Shown: positions 1 through 9,600 of the stretch, one piece after another | How positions within the stretch are numbered: the stretch's first letter is position 1 | Layout of the letters: each line of letters opens with the position of its first letter | Origin: Nocardia pneumoniae NBRC 100136 | Lineage (GTDB): Bacteria; Actinomycetota; Actinomycetes; Mycobacteriales; Mycobacteriaceae | Assembly: GCF_000308755.1 (NCBI RefSeq) | Contig: NZ_BAGF01000070.1 | Span: forward strand, 175,785 to 239,784 | Length of the DNA: 64,000 bases | Direction of reading: 5' to 3' | The notes under the pieces: model-generated | What the model saw: the letters and a program-made list of their open reading frames with translations, nothing else | Database searches by the model: none | What the model was told of the DNA's origin: nothing | Position numbers and translations under genes: made by a program

Positions 1-278
1 AACCATTGGATCGGACCCAATTTCTCCGATCTCGTCCGCGCGAAGTGGATCGGGTCGGCCAACGCCTGCAAGGTGTAGCCGATGCCGGGCAGTCCGAAGT
101 CACCCGGCACCGGTTTGAGTCCGCTGCCGGGTGGCGGATCGGCCAGCGGCCGAACCGGCGCCGGATAACGTTCGGCGAGCCGCGCGCCCGCCCGCTGCGC
201 ATGCCAGGCCCACGTCGCCCGCGCCTGGCGGACCGTACCGGAGACCTCGTTGATCGATTGCGGCACAAGCAGACTCAT
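1..278 (-). CDS. Cytochrome P450, N-terminal part (runs off the left edge)
   Basis: Only the first ~92 codons are in the window. The translation begins MSLLVPQSINEV and contains PGDFGLPGIGYTLQALADP followed by IHFARTRSEKLGPI, which resembles the proline-rich hinge and first helix of bacterial P450s; the I-helix and heme-cysteine regions lie outside. The start at 278 is preferred over an in-frame ATG at 287 because a GAAGGG ribosome-binding sequence abuts the 287 ATG but sits 9 bases before the 278 ATG. It lies 93 bp downstream of, and on the same strand as, a TetR regulator, so that regulator is the likely local controller (inference). Substrate cannot be inferred. Confidence 0.7.
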   Translation of the reverse strand, partial: MSLLVPQSINEVSGTVRQARATWAWHAQRAGARLAERYPAPVRPLADPPPGSGLKPVPGDFGLPGIGYTLQALADPIHFARTRSEKLGPIQW

Positions 279-371
279 GACGGTCATCCCTTCGCGACAC
301 TGCGACGGTTCGACCCTATAGGAAACAGCCGTATGGGACTGCTCGTCCGATAGGCGCAGGGGCCGCTCGTC

Positions 372-1022
372 TCACCGGGCGGCCGGATCCTCCCGCACCA
401 GCTTCGTGATCAGCTGCGACATCAGCGGTTCCCGCAAACCCGGTAGGCCGCCGAAATCGCCCGCGACGATTCGGTTGGTCGCCAGCGCGACGACCGCGCC
501 GATCACCGCCTCGGCCACCACCCGCTGCTCCGGCAGGCTCGCGCCGAGCGCCGCGGCGAATCCATCCACCAAACCGGACTGTGTGGCCAATCGCCGCTGC
601 AGCACCGCCGTCCCCGCCGCGTACACCTCCACCAGGAAGACCTTGGCCACCTCGGGTTCCTGCGCGAGCGTCGAGAAGTAGGCGTCCAGTGCGCGGTCGA
701 TGCGTTCCAGCGCGGGACCGCTGGACGTGAGCGCGGCCCCGATCCGGCTCATCACGATCTCCACGGCCATGTCGTAGGCGGCGAGAAAGCATGCCTCCTT
801 GTTCGCGAAATGCTGATAGAACGTCATCCGGGAGACACCGGCACGCTCGAGCACGTCCGCGACCGTCACCGCGGCATACCCTTTCCGCGCCGCGGCCTCG
901 ATCATGCCCACCAGCATGCGAGCCCGCTGCGCGGCCACCACCTCTTCCGGCGCGATCCCATGGTTGCCGCCGTGCAGCTTCCCGCCCGCGCGCGCCTTCA
1001 GTACCGATCCTGGCTCCACCAT
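372..1022 (-). CDS. TetR/AcrR family transcriptional regulator
   Basis: 216 aa, normal length for TetR. The N-terminal helix-turn-helix is visible at about residues 40-85 (VTVADVLERAGVSRMTFYQHF, then NKEACFLAAYD), matching the typical fold in which a Tyr/Phe-rich recognition helix is followed by NKE. The C-terminal two-thirds is the all-helical ligand/dimer domain and is not diagnostic of a ligand. The first ~30 residues before the HTH are longer than usual, so translation may start further in. It is transcribed toward the edge-truncated P450, suggesting repression of that gene and of itself. Confidence 0.85.
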   Translation of the reverse strand: MVEPGSVLKARAGGKLHGGNHGIAPEEVVAAQRARMLVGMIEAAARKGYAAVTVADVLERAGVSRMTFYQHFANKEACFLAAYDMAVEIVMSRIGAALTSSGPALERIDRALDAYFSTLAQEPEVAKVFLVEVYAAGTAVLQRRLATQSGLVDGFAAALGASLPEQRVVAEAVIGAVVALATNRIVAGDFGGLPGLREPLMSQLITKLVREDPAAR

Positions 1023-1067
1023 CCGATGCTAAGCACTCGCGCGGCCACGGTGCCCGTAAATGGCCGG

Positions 1068-1547
1068 TCAGCCTTGTGCTTCAGCGGTTTCGGCGAACAG
1101 CTCGAGCACCGTGCCCCATCCGCCGCCACGTTCGACGATCGTGTCGTGGATGGCTTTGCCGTCGACGAGGCGGTCGAGATGGCGGTGTTCGAGTTCGACG
1201 CTGGTTTGATTCGGGCCTTCCGGGGTGAAGCGGACCTCGATCTCGCTCGCATGCGCGGGATCGGGGTCGTATTGCCAGTGGCCGTTGATCTGCCAGGTCA
1301 CGACCAGCCGGTGCGGTGGCTCCCAGGTGAGTACGCGGCCCCAGTCGCATTCGGTCCCGTCGACGCCGCGCTCGTACCAGCGTCCGCCCTCGCCGGTTTC
1401 GAGGATCGCGTCGGCCATCTCGGCCTGGCCGATGTGGTAGGCAGCGGGCCACCAGCTGCCGAACGATTCGGTGAAGAAGGCGAAGGCTTTCTCGATCGGC
1501 ATCGCCACGCTGGCTTTGCCTTGCAGGGTGGGAAGGGTCGTGGTCAT
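1068..1547 (-). CDS. SRPBCC / AHSA1-type domain protein
   Basis: 159 aa starting MTTTLPTLQGKASV. Recognisable features of the AHSA1-like SRPBCC fold are the N-terminal strand plus AMPIEKAFAFFTE helix, a W-rich middle, the RVLTWEPPHRLVVTW strand pair and the C-terminal long helix with GGGWGTVLELFAE. These proteins have a hydrophobic cavity; many are of unknown ligand. The start ATG overlaps the stop of the upstream ArsR gene by four bases (ATGA), so the two are translationally coupled. The ArsR-SRPBCC pairing is a common actinobacterial arrangement in which the regulator controls its partner. The ligand is unknown. Confidence 0.85.
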   Translation of the reverse strand: MTTTLPTLQGKASVAMPIEKAFAFFTESFGSWWPAAYHIGQAEMADAILETGEGGRWYERGVDGTECDWGRVLTWEPPHRLVVTWQINGHWQYDPDPAHASEIEVRFTPEGPNQTSVELEHRHLDRLVDGKAIHDTIVERGGGWGTVLELFAETAEAQG

Positions 1548-1873
1548 GAGGTCTCCTGTTCGGGATCGGCCGCCGCGTCCGCGGCCTTCTGAAAACTGGT
1601 CAGCGCGTCGTCCCAGATCCGCTGGAAGTACGCCTGGATCGCGGCCAATCCGTCCGGGTTGATCCGGTAGATGCGCCGCGTGCCCTCCGGTGTGGCCACC
1701 ACCAGTCCCCCGTCCTTGAGCACCCGCAGATGCTGGGAAACGGCCTGGCGGGTGATCGGCAACGACTCGGCCAGATCGCCGACCGAGGACGGTCGCCGTG
1801 CGAGTCGTTCGAAGATCGCCTGCCGCATCGGATCCCCGAGGATCGTCAGCTCGACATCTCTGAAAGCAGCCAC
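1544..1873 (-). CDS. ArsR-family winged-helix regulator
   Basis: 109 aa. The winged HTH runs through LGDPMRQAIFERLARRPSSV, then LAESLPITRQAVSQHLRVLK and DGGLVV; the TRQAVSQHLRVL recognition helix is the family hallmark. It lacks the CxC metal site of metal-sensing ArsR proteins, so it is probably of the subgroup that pairs with SRPBCC proteins. It is first gene of a two-gene unit with the downstream SRPBCC gene (4-bp overlap). Autoregulation is likely but no operator is obvious by eye. Confidence 0.88.
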   Translation of the reverse strand: MAAFRDVELTILGDPMRQAIFERLARRPSSVGDLAESLPITRQAVSQHLRVLKDGGLVVATPEGTRRIYRINPDGLAAIQAYFQRIWDDALTSFQKAADAAADPEQETS

Positions 1874-1916
1874 GTACGCAAGTCTGCGCTTTCAAAAGCT
1901 CCCTGGCAAGGGTTTG

Positions 1917-2681
1917 TCACAGCATCCCCGCCGGGATGGCGGAGATCAGGCCGCCGTCGACCAGCAGGTCCTGTCCGTTGATGTAGGACGCTTCATCGGA
2001 GGCGAGGAACGCGACCGCGGCGGCGATCTCGCCGGGCTCGCCGATGCGGCCTGCCGCGACCCCGCTGCCGATGGCAGCCTGGGCCTCGGCCGAGATCTCG
2101 GCCCGGAACGCCGGCGTATCGACGTAGCCGGGGCTCACCGAGTTGACCCGGATCCTCCTCGGCGCGAGTTCGGCCGCAAGGGTCCGGGTGAGGTTGTGCA
2201 CCGCTGCCTTGGTCGCCGAGTAGAGAGCAGCGGAAGGCATCCCCCGATGCAGCCCGAACGACGAGTTGATCACGATCGCGGCTTGATCGGACAGCAGCGG
2301 CAGCGTCTTCTGGATGGTGAAGAACGCCGCTTTGAAGTTGATGTCCACGACACGATAGAACTCCGCCTCGGTGACCTCTTCGATGGGCTGGAACGCGCCG
2401 ATTCCCGCGTTGGCGAACACGACATCCAGCCGCCCATACCGATCCTGAATGGTTGTCGCCAGTGTTTCGAGATCGGCGAGACTCGCTGCGTTACCGGGGA
2501 TCGCGAGGACCCGCTCGCCGAGCTCCTCGACTGCGGCATCGAGCCGGGTCTTGTCGCGTCCGGTGATGATGACCAGCGCGCCTTCGGCGAGCAACCGGCG
2601 CGCCGCGGCCAAGCCCATGCCGCTGGAACCTCCGGTGATCAGTGCGATCTTGCCGTCGAATCGGAAGCTGTTGTGTGCCAT
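1917..2681 (-). CDS. Short-chain dehydrogenase/reductase (SDR)
   Basis: 254 aa, classical SDR length. Visible motifs: the cofactor loop TGGSSGMG near residue 17, NAG at FANAGIG, catalytic Ser in INSSFG, YSATK with the catalytic Tyr and Lys, and the PGYVDT segment. An Arg/Lys-containing region after the second strand (TGRDKTRLDAA) suggests NADP(H) preference (family knowledge). I placed the start at MAHNSFRFDGK because it immediately precedes the Rossmann fold; an upstream in-frame extension is low-complexity. It lies 80 bp downstream of a co-directional XRE/MmyB-type regulator. Substrate is unknown. Confidence 0.9.
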   Translation of the reverse strand: MAHNSFRFDGKIALITGGSSGMGLAAARRLLAEGALVIITGRDKTRLDAAVEELGERVLAIPGNAASLADLETLATTIQDRYGRLDVVFANAGIGAFQPIEEVTEAEFYRVVDINFKAAFFTIQKTLPLLSDQAAIVINSSFGLHRGMPSAALYSATKAAVHNLTRTLAAELAPRRIRVNSVSPGYVDTPAFRAEISAEAQAAIGSGVAAGRIGEPGEIAAAVAFLASDEASYINGQDLLVDGGLISAIPAGML

Positions 2682-2761
2682 GGCCACAGCGTGCCAACCC
2701 GCGCGGCGGGCAAACAGTGCGCAGTTATCGTGGGTTCGGCACCACCACGTTCGGACTCCGG

Positions 2762-3607
2762 TCAAGCCGGGGCGGCGAGACGGATGCGGTGCAGTCGTTC
2801 GAGCCGGGCCGCGGTGTCGGTGCCCGGTCGCGGGTTGTACAACACGAGGTGCCAGCAGGGATGATCGGCGACCGTCAGGGTCGTCGCGTCGAAGAACAGC
2901 GCACCGGCCTCGGGATGGCGCAGCGCGTTCACCGCCTGGCTCGCGACGCCGACCTCGTGGCGCGCCCACAACTCCGCGAATTCGGGGCTTGCCGCGCTGA
3001 GGTCGTCCACAATCCTCCGGAACTCGGGGTGGTCGGCGCAGTGCGCCGTATCGGCGCGGTAGGCGGCCACGACCGCGGGAGCAGCCGCCGCCCAGACATC
3101 GCGCATGGCGCGGTATCGGGGATTGGTGAAGAACGTGACCAAGCAGTTGTGTTCGGAGTCGTCGTAGCCGAACACCGTCCGAGCACTATCGTTGAACGCC
3201 AGCACATTCCAGTACCGGTCGCGCAACACCGCTGGTCGCCGCTCCCACCCATCGAGCAGTTGCCGCACTTCGGGAGTCACCTCGGCAGCGGGCGCCGCAC
3301 CGGCGGGCGGCGGATTGAGACCCGCCAGCAGATACAGGTGCACCCGCTCCGGCTCACTCAGCAGCAGGGCCCCGGCGATCGCATCGAGGACCTCGGCCGA
3401 CACCGTGATATCGCGCCCCTGCTCGAGCCAGGTGTACCAGGACACCCCGACACCGGCCAGCGCGGCGACCTCTTCGCGCCGCAGCCCAGGAGTACGTCGC
3501 CGCCCCGCCGCGACGAGACCGACATCACTCGGCGCCAGCCGCGCCCGACGAGAGCGCAGAAAGTCCCGGAGCTGCTCGCGGCGCCGATGCGCGGGTTCGC
3601 TGGTCAT
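2762..3607 (-). CDS. XRE-type HTH regulator with MmyB-like ligand-binding domain
   Basis: 281 aa. An N-terminal helix-turn-helix is seen in RTPGLRREEVAALAGVGVSW, continuing YTWLEQGRD, roughly residues 38-68; the sequence GLRREEVA..AGVS..WYTWLEQGR is very characteristic of this actinobacterial family. The remaining ~200 residues match the MmyB-like PAS-type ligand domain (DRYWNVLAFNDSAR, HPCWHLVLYNPRPGT). Members often control a neighbouring SDR or oxidoreductase gene; here an SDR lies immediately downstream, consistent with a regulator-target pair. Confidence 0.9.
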   Translation of the reverse strand: MTSEPAHRRREQLRDFLRSRRARLAPSDVGLVAAGRRRTPGLRREEVAALAGVGVSWYTWLEQGRDITVSAEVLDAIAGALLLSEPERVHLYLLAGLNPPPAGAAPAAEVTPEVRQLLDGWERRPAVLRDRYWNVLAFNDSARTVFGYDDSEHNCLVTFFTNPRYRAMRDVWAAAAPAVVAAYRADTAHCADHPEFRRIVDDLSAASPEFAELWARHEVGVASQAVNALRHPEAGALFFDATTLTVADHPCWHLVLYNPRPGTDTAARLERLHRIRLAAPA

Positions 3608-3766
3608 GATTCACGGTAACAACGGCGGCACGCACAGTTCCACGTCGACGGCCAGCCGGGCCTTTGCCCGGTTCACCGGACCAGCTCGGCAGCCGTTCCC
3701 ACAACCGGGAACATCCGATACTCGACGTGTATCGACGTGGTCTGCCTGGGTGAGAGCGAGGCGCCG

Positions 3767-4924
3767 ATGAGTCCCGACGGCACCAAGCGGCTGGGCGATT
3801 TGCACGAGCTTCCGGCCTGCGCACCGGCGGGATTGAAAGCTCTGTTCACCGCGGCCGAGGGGATTATTCAAACCCAAGTCCAGTTGCTGGGGTCGGGCAC
3901 ACCGTCCAAGGCTCCCGATCTGCGTCAGCTGCTGCGCGCTCGAGGAATCGCCAAACCCGAGGACCAGTCGACAATGATCGACCGATATGGCGACAACAAA
4001 GACAAGATGGAGAACGTCACGTCGGGCATCAACCGCAAGGACGACGGCATCGTCGTGCAGACCGCTGGGATCGGGGAGGTCGTCACGAAGGCTTACGGCG
4101 CCATCGACACCGCGGTGGGGGAGCTCAACGGAAAGATCGATGCCTCCCACAACGCGGTGCGGACCGTGACCGAAAAAACCGGCGAGCCGGAGACGGATGA
4201 GCACGGAAACGTCAAGAAAGAACTGCCGAAAGAAATAATCAACGGCCTGTTCACGGGTGTCTGGAGTACGTTGAACACGACATACACCCAGGTCAGCGGC
4301 GTCTCGGACCAGGCAGCGGCCGCGGCGCTCCAGATCCGCGGCGACGAGCCGAGCTTCACCCCCACATCCGGCAACAACAACAGCGGCATTCAGCCGGTGT
4401 CGTACCCCACCTCGGGGTACAACGGAACCACCCCGTGGACCCGCAACTCGGGTTCGATGGGCACCGCGATCATTCCCACCGCGGACAAGCCTGACGCGAT
4501 GGCAATGATGGAATACCTCATCAACACACACCATTTCACCCCGGCGCAGGCGGCGGGAATCGTCGCCAACGCGAAGTTCGAGTCAGGTTTCCGGGTCGAT
4601 GCCACGGGTGACGACGGAACGGCCAAAGGCATCTTCCAGTGGCGTTTCGACCGAGAAGCGGGGCTCAGGACGTTCGCGAGCAAGCCAGGCGAGAGTCTCG
4701 GCAACTGGGAGACCCATGTCGACTACATGGCTCAGGAATTGCGCACCGACCCCGCCTATCAACGCGCCGAAACCCTTATCGACTCGAACCCGAACGACCC
4801 CCGTGCGGTGGCGGAGGCCTTCGACCGGTATTACGAGAAGAGCTCCGGATCCTCGATCAACGACCGGCGCGAATACGCGGCGGGCCTCCTGAACGAGTGG
4901 AACAAATCCCACCTCGCCGTCTGA
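3767..4924 (+). CDS. Phage-tail-type lysozyme domain protein with helical N-terminal domain
   Basis: 385 aa from the ATG at 3767, which has GAGCGAGG just upstream; an ATG 10 codons earlier is possible. The last ~150 residues (MEYLINTHHFTPAQAAGIVANAKFE and onward) match the phage tail lysozyme family: Glu272 in NAKFESGF is the expected catalytic acid, followed by GIFQWR and the helical C-terminus ending NDRREYAAGLLNEW. Residues ~20-190 are charged and helical, recalling secreted ESX-associated proteins with helical hairpins (weak similarity, inference), and ~195-235 is a Gly/Ser/Asn/Thr linker. No signal peptide or membrane segment is seen, and no phage genes flank it. It is likely a muralytic effector or cell-wall enzyme exported by a non-Sec route, but this is unproven. 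Confidence 0.7.
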   Translation: MSPDGTKRLGDLHELPACAPAGLKALFTAAEGIIQTQVQLLGSGTPSKAPDLRQLLRARGIAKPEDQSTMIDRYGDNKDKMENVTSGINRKDDGIVVQTAGIGEVVTKAYGAIDTAVGELNGKIDASHNAVRTVTEKTGEPETDEHGNVKKELPKEIINGLFTGVWSTLNTTYTQVSGVSDQAAAAALQIRGDEPSFTPTSGNNNSGIQPVSYPTSGYNGTTPWTRNSGSMGTAIIPTADKPDAMAMMEYLINTHHFTPAQAAGIVANAKFESGFRVDATGDDGTAKGIFQWRFDREAGLRTFASKPGESLGNWETHVDYMAQELRTDPAYQRAETLIDSNPNDPRAVAEAFDRYYEKSSGSSINDRREYAAGLLNEWNKSHLAV

Positions 4925-4932
4925 AGCCGGGG

Positions 4933-4976
4933 ACGTGAGCACCCATGTCAGCTATTGCTGACCGGCGCGCTCACGT
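4933..4976. terminator. Composite inverted repeat between convergent genes
   Basis: Outer arms ACGTGAGC / GCTCACGT (4933-4940, 4969-4976) enclose inner arms GTCAGC / GCTGAC (4947-4952, 4957-4962) with a TATT loop, separated by symmetrical 6-base internal loops. It sits between the lysozyme gene (+) and the ferredoxin gene (-), so a bidirectional termination role is plausible. No T-tract follows. Confidence 0.5.
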
Positions 4977-5012
4977 GAGCCGTGCCCGCGCAATACCGAA
5001 CAGCGTCCAGCC

Positions 5013-5204
5013 TCAGGACTCGTCGAGTGCGAGTGCCCCGGACGGGCACGCCTCCACGGCCTCCCGCACAGCGGCGTGACTGCGCTGCGGTTCTGGGTCG
5101 ACCAACCGCACCCTGCCGTCGTCCTCCTGATCGAAGACCTCGGACGCGATGAGAGCGCACATGCCCGAGCCGATACAGCGCTCCCGATCCGCAACGATTC
5201 GCAT
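5013..5204 (-). CDS. Small ferredoxin, P450 redox partner
   Basis: 63 aa starting MRIVADRERC. The cluster ligands are in CIGSGMC (Cys-x5-Cys) and a distal CPSGAL; with only three cysteines in this arrangement it is expected to hold a 3Fe-4S cluster, as in actinomycete P450 ferredoxins. The start at 5204 is chosen over an ATG at 5213 because GAAGGAG directly abuts the latter and lies 9 bases before the former. It is 36 bp downstream of the P450 gene on the same strand and presumably co-transcribed to pass electrons to it. Confidence 0.9.
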   Translation of the reverse strand: MRIVADRERCIGSGMCALIASEVFDQEDDGRVRLVDPEPQRSHAAVREAVEACPSGALALDES

Positions 5205-5240
5205 TCTCGTCATCTCCTTCGTGTCGCTCGGCCGACGGTT

Positions 5241-6467
5241 CTATCGGGCCGATTCCGTCCAGGTGACCGGCAGTTCATGGACGCCGTAGATGTTCATGTC
5301 GGTCCTGAGTCGCACTTCGCCGGCGGGGATGGCGAGTTCGAGGGTGGGGAAGCGACGCAGCAGTCCGGCGAAACCGGCGCGCATCTCGATGCGGGCCAGT
5401 TGCTGACCGAGGCATTGGTGGACGCCGTGGCCGAAGGACAGGTGACCGCGGGCCTTGCGGTGGAAGTCCAGGGTGTCGGGGTTGTCGAAGCGCCGCGGGT
5501 CGCGGTTGGCGGCCAGCAACGAGACGACGACGGTCGATCCCTTGGGGATCGTCTCACCGCCGAGTTCGATGTCGTCGGTGGCGTAGCGATAGAAGATGTC
5601 GGCAACGGACAGGTAGCGCATGAGTTCCTCGACGGCGTCGGGCAGCAGATCCGGGTCGGCGCGCAGTTCCGCCAGCTGCTCGGGGTGCTCCAAGAGCGCG
5701 AAGGTGCCCAGTGCCAGCATGTTGGCGGTGGTCTCGTGGCCCGCGAGCAGCAGCAGGAAGGCGATGCCGGTCAGCTCCTCGATGGTGAGGTCGTCATGGC
5801 GGGCCAAGTCGGACAGCAGGTCGTCGCCGGGTTCGGCGCGTTTGCGCGTGACCAGTTCGGCGAGGTACGTGGTCATCGCGCCGTACGCGGCCATCTTCTC
5901 CTCGAGCGACTGGTCCTTGACCAGGAACTTGGCGGAGTTGACCTGGAAGTTCTCCCGGTCCGCGTAGGGCACACCGAGCAGTTCGCAGATCACCAGCGAG
6001 GGCACCGGCAGCGCGAACTCCTTGACCAGGTCGACCGGCGGCGCGAGGCGCGCCATCTCGTCCAGTCGCCGCTCGACGATGTCGCCGATGTGCTCTTCGA
6101 GCATTTTCATGCGTCTGACGGTGAAGGCGCCGATGAGCTTGCGCCGCAACCGGGTGTGGTCCGGCGGGTCCATGGCGATGAACAAGCCCGGTATCTGCGG
6201 GGACGGCTCGGTAGCGGCGGGTATGCCGGGGGTCTCGTACGGCACGTGGACGATGCCGATGTCCTGGCGGGAGCTGAATCGGGTGTCGGCCAGGAGCTGG
6301 CGGACCGCGTCGTAGCCGGTGACGAGCCAGCCCTCGTGACCGTCGGGGAAGAGGAGGGGACTGACCGGGCGAACCTCGCGCAGCCGGGTGATCTCGCGGG
6401 GCGGGTCGAAGGGCCCCGCATCGCGAGTCATCGGGAGGCCGCGCGGGATGGAAGACGTTTCACTCAT
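5241..6467 (-). CDS. Cytochrome P450 (CYP105-like)
   Basis: 408 aa soluble class I P450. Visible: I-helix AGHETT (242-247), K-helix ExxR in EELMRY (Glu281-Arg284), and the heme loop FGHGVHQCLGQQLAR with Cys352. HTRLRR in the C-helix region is also present. A 3Fe-4S type ferredoxin follows at once, giving a two-gene redox unit. The promoter carries a triple 11-bp repeat 22 bp before the ATG (6489-6518), shared with the ABC exporter and hydrolase promoters, so the divergent SARP regulator is the likely activator. The CYP105 resemblance is by general sequence feel; the substrate is unknown. Confidence 0.93.
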   Translation of the reverse strand: MSETSSIPRGLPMTRDAGPFDPPREITRLREVRPVSPLLFPDGHEGWLVTGYDAVRQLLADTRFSSRQDIGIVHVPYETPGIPAATEPSPQIPGLFIAMDPPDHTRLRRKLIGAFTVRRMKMLEEHIGDIVERRLDEMARLAPPVDLVKEFALPVPSLVICELLGVPYADRENFQVNSAKFLVKDQSLEEKMAAYGAMTTYLAELVTRKRAEPGDDLLSDLARHDDLTIEELTGIAFLLLLAGHETTANMLALGTFALLEHPEQLAELRADPDLLPDAVEELMRYLSVADIFYRYATDDIELGGETIPKGSTVVVSLLAANRDPRRFDNPDTLDFHRKARGHLSFGHGVHQCLGQQLARIEMRAGFAGLLRRFPTLELAIPAGEVRLRTDMNIYGVHELPVTWTESAR

Positions 6468-6488
6468 GCGACCACGATCACCAGCGAA

Positions 6489-6518
6489 CCTGACATACGA
6501 CTGTCACGGCTCTGACAC
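6489..6518 (-). promoter_or_regulatory. SARP-type triple direct repeat, P450 promoter
   Basis: On the minus strand the octamers GTGTCAGA, GTGACAGT and ATGTCAGG begin exactly 11 bases apart (plus-strand intervals 6511-6518, 6500-6507, 6489-6496). Nine bases after the last octamer is GATCGT, a possible -10, then six bases and the P450 ATG. Direct repeats with an 11-bp period just upstream of the -10 are the known SARP operator form. Confidence 0.7.
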
Positions 6519-6601
6519 CGGCCTGATCGACCAGCCCAGGGGCCGGTACCGCGGCAACTTTCCGCGCCGCGTCAGCAGATCGCCGTGGCAAGATCTGCCA
6601 G

Positions 6602-9600
6602 GTGCAGATCGGGATACTCGGACCATTCGAGATTCGCACGGACGACGGCGCTTTCGCCGACGTACCGGGCGCGCGGCTGCGCGGGCTGCTGATCGCGCTC
6701 GCGCTCGAACCAGGTCACCCGGTCCCGAAGGCGACGCTCATCGACTGGATCTGGGGTGAACGGCCGCCATCCGACGCGGCGAATGCCTTGCAACAGTTGG
6801 TTTCCCGGCTGCGAAAGGTGCTGCCGGAAGGGCTGGTCGAGGGACAGACGGACGGATACCGGTTGCGGGTGGAACCCGACGCTGTCGACGCCGTGCGGTT
6901 CGAACGCCTCATCGCCCAGGCGCACAAGGACGAGGACCTACGACGGGTAGAGCGGCTGCGCGAGGCTCTCGCATTGTGGCGCGGTGCGGCGATGCAGGAC
7001 GTCGGTCTGCAGGAGAGTGCGGCGTTCGACGCGGCGGTCACCCGGCTGGAAGGGCTGCGCCTGGCTGCCATGGAGGACCGGTTCGACGCGGAGATCGGTC
7101 TCGGCCACGGTGCGGAGCTGGTCACGGAACTGACCGACTCGGTGGCCGCGCATCCGGTGCGTGAACGGCTTGTCGCCGCGCTGATGCGTGCCCTCGTCGC
7201 GACCGGTCGCGACACCGATGCGCTGCTCGTGTACGAGCGCACGAGAGAGACCCTGGCCGACGAGCTGGGCGTCGACCCCTCCCCCGAGCTGTCCGCATTG
7301 CACGTCGCACTGCTGCGGGGTGAGCTGGGACGGCGGGAGAAGAACCGCAAGACCAACTTGCGTGCCGAGCTGACCAGCTTCGTCGGCAAGGACGCTGATG
7401 TCGCCGCGGTCCGCGAACTCAACGCCGACCATCGGCTCACCACCCTGATCGGGCCGGGCGGCTCGGGGAAGACCAGACTGGCCACAGAAACCGCGCGCAC
7501 ACTGCTCGGCGACCTGCCGGACGGGGCCTGGCTGGTCGAACTCGCGGCCGTCGGCGCCGACGGTGACAAGGGGGCCGGGAACAACGTCGCGCAAGCGACG
7601 CTCGCCGCGCTCGGACTGCGGGACGCGCTGCTCGGCGAGGCGCCGGACGCGGAGCCGACGGATCGGGTCATCGCCGCGGTCCGCGAGCGGGCGATGCTGC
7701 TGGTTCTGGACAACTGCGAGCACGTGATCGAGTCCGCGGCGACCTTCGCCCATCGAATGCTCGGAGAGTGCAGGCGGCTGCGGATCCTCGCGACGAGCAG
7801 GGAACCCCTCGGCATCACCGGCGAGGCGCTGTGGCCGGTCGTGCCCCTGGCCCTGCCGAAGGGGGACGCCGGGCCCGGCGAGATCGAGTCCTCCCCGGCC
7901 GTCCAGCTGCTGTTGGACCGAGCCAGGGCGGTGCGCAAGGACCTCGCGACCGACGCCCACACATTGTCGACTTTGGCCCGCGTCTGCCGGGCGCTGGACG
8001 GGATGCCCCTGGCGATCGAACTCGCCGCGGCCAGGTTGCGCACCATGTCCCTCGATCAGCTCGCCCATCGGCTCGACGACCGGTTCCGCTTGCTGACCGG
8101 CGGCAGCCGTACCGCTCTGCCACGGCACCGGACGCTGCGCGCGGTGATCGATTGGAGCTGGGAGCTGCTCACCGACGCCGAACGGATGGTCCTGCGCAGG
8201 CTCTCGGTGTTCTCGGGCGGGGCGAGTCTGGAAGCAGCCGAGCGGATCTGCGCGGGCACGGGGGCGGGCGAGGAGTGGGAAGTGCTCGAGTTGCTCACCG
8301 CGCTGACCGAGAAATCGCTCGTGGTCACCGATGGTGAGGGGGCGCCGCGCTATCGGATGCTCGGCACGATCAAGGAGTACGCCGAGCAGCGTCTCGCGGA
8401 GGCAGGGGAATCGGATCCGGCACGCCGGGCGCATCTCGCGTACTTCACCGAACTCGCCGAAACAGCGGATCCGCATCTGCGCCGCGCCGAGCAATTGGAA
8501 TGGCTCGCCACGCTCGACGCAGAGCACGACAATATCGCTGCCGCGATGCGCGGTGCGCTCGCGGCCGGCGAGGCAGATGGGGCGATGCGGCTCGCCGCTG
8601 CCGCCGGCTGGTACTGGTGGCTCGGCGGACACAAGGCGGAGGGCAACGAGCTGATCATGGCGGCCACGGCCCTGCCCGGCGAGGTTGCCGACGAGGTCCG
8701 GGCCGTGGTGTACGGATTCGTCATCCAGTTCGTGATTTCCGGGCCGCAGAGTGACCAGTACCGGGCGGAGGAGTGGATCCGCAAAGCTTACGAACTCAGC
8801 CGACGTGTACAGAGCCGCCATCCGGTGCTGAGGTTCGCCGCCCCACTGGAACGCATGTTACAAGGGCCGGACGCGATCCTGCCCGCGTGGGAACCGCTGC
8901 TGGGCGACAAGGATCCCTGGGTACGCGCCATAGGTCGGCTACAGCTCGGCAAGATGCGGATCCAGCTCGGCCAGGGCGGCCGGGATGTGGACGCATGTCT
9001 CGACACGGCGCTCACCGAGTTTCGCGCGCTCGGCGAACGGTGGGGTATTTCGTTCGCCCAAACCGAGCTGGCGAATCGAATCGCCATGCGCGGCGAGTTC
9101 GCCGGTGCCTGCGAGCTTTACGAACAGGCGATCGCGGTCGTCACCGAAGTCGGCGCCATCGAGGATGTCGTGCCGATGCGGTCACGGCAGGCCCAGTTGT
9201 ACTGGCTGCTGGGCGATGCGGACTCGAGCGCGGCGGCCATGGCCGAAGCGCAGCGGTCCGCGGAACGAGTCGCCTGGCCGAATGTGCTGGCCGAGCTGGC
9301 GCTGTCGAAGGCGGAGCTCGCGCGCTGGAGCGGCGACGCCGAGCAGGCACACCGGCAACTCGACGTCGCGACAGCGCTGCTGGGCGATGACGCCGATCGG
9401 GCGATCGGCCGCGTAATGAAACACGATCTGCTCGGCTACCTTGCCGAGGATCTCGACGAGGCCCGTGAACACCGCGTCGCAGAAGTTCAAGCGGTGTCCG
9501 AGGCGGGGCACGCGCCCTTGATCGCCCAGGTGCTCGTCGGGATCGCGGATCTGGCGCTGCGTGAGCACCAGTACGAGCAAGCCGCGCGCCTGCTCGCGGC

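Noticed and set aside
6938..8821. 627-residue open frame antisense to the SARP gene
   Set aside because: It lies fully inside the SARP gene, has low-complexity, Arg/Gly/Gln-rich composition and no domain features; a GC-rich shadow frame.
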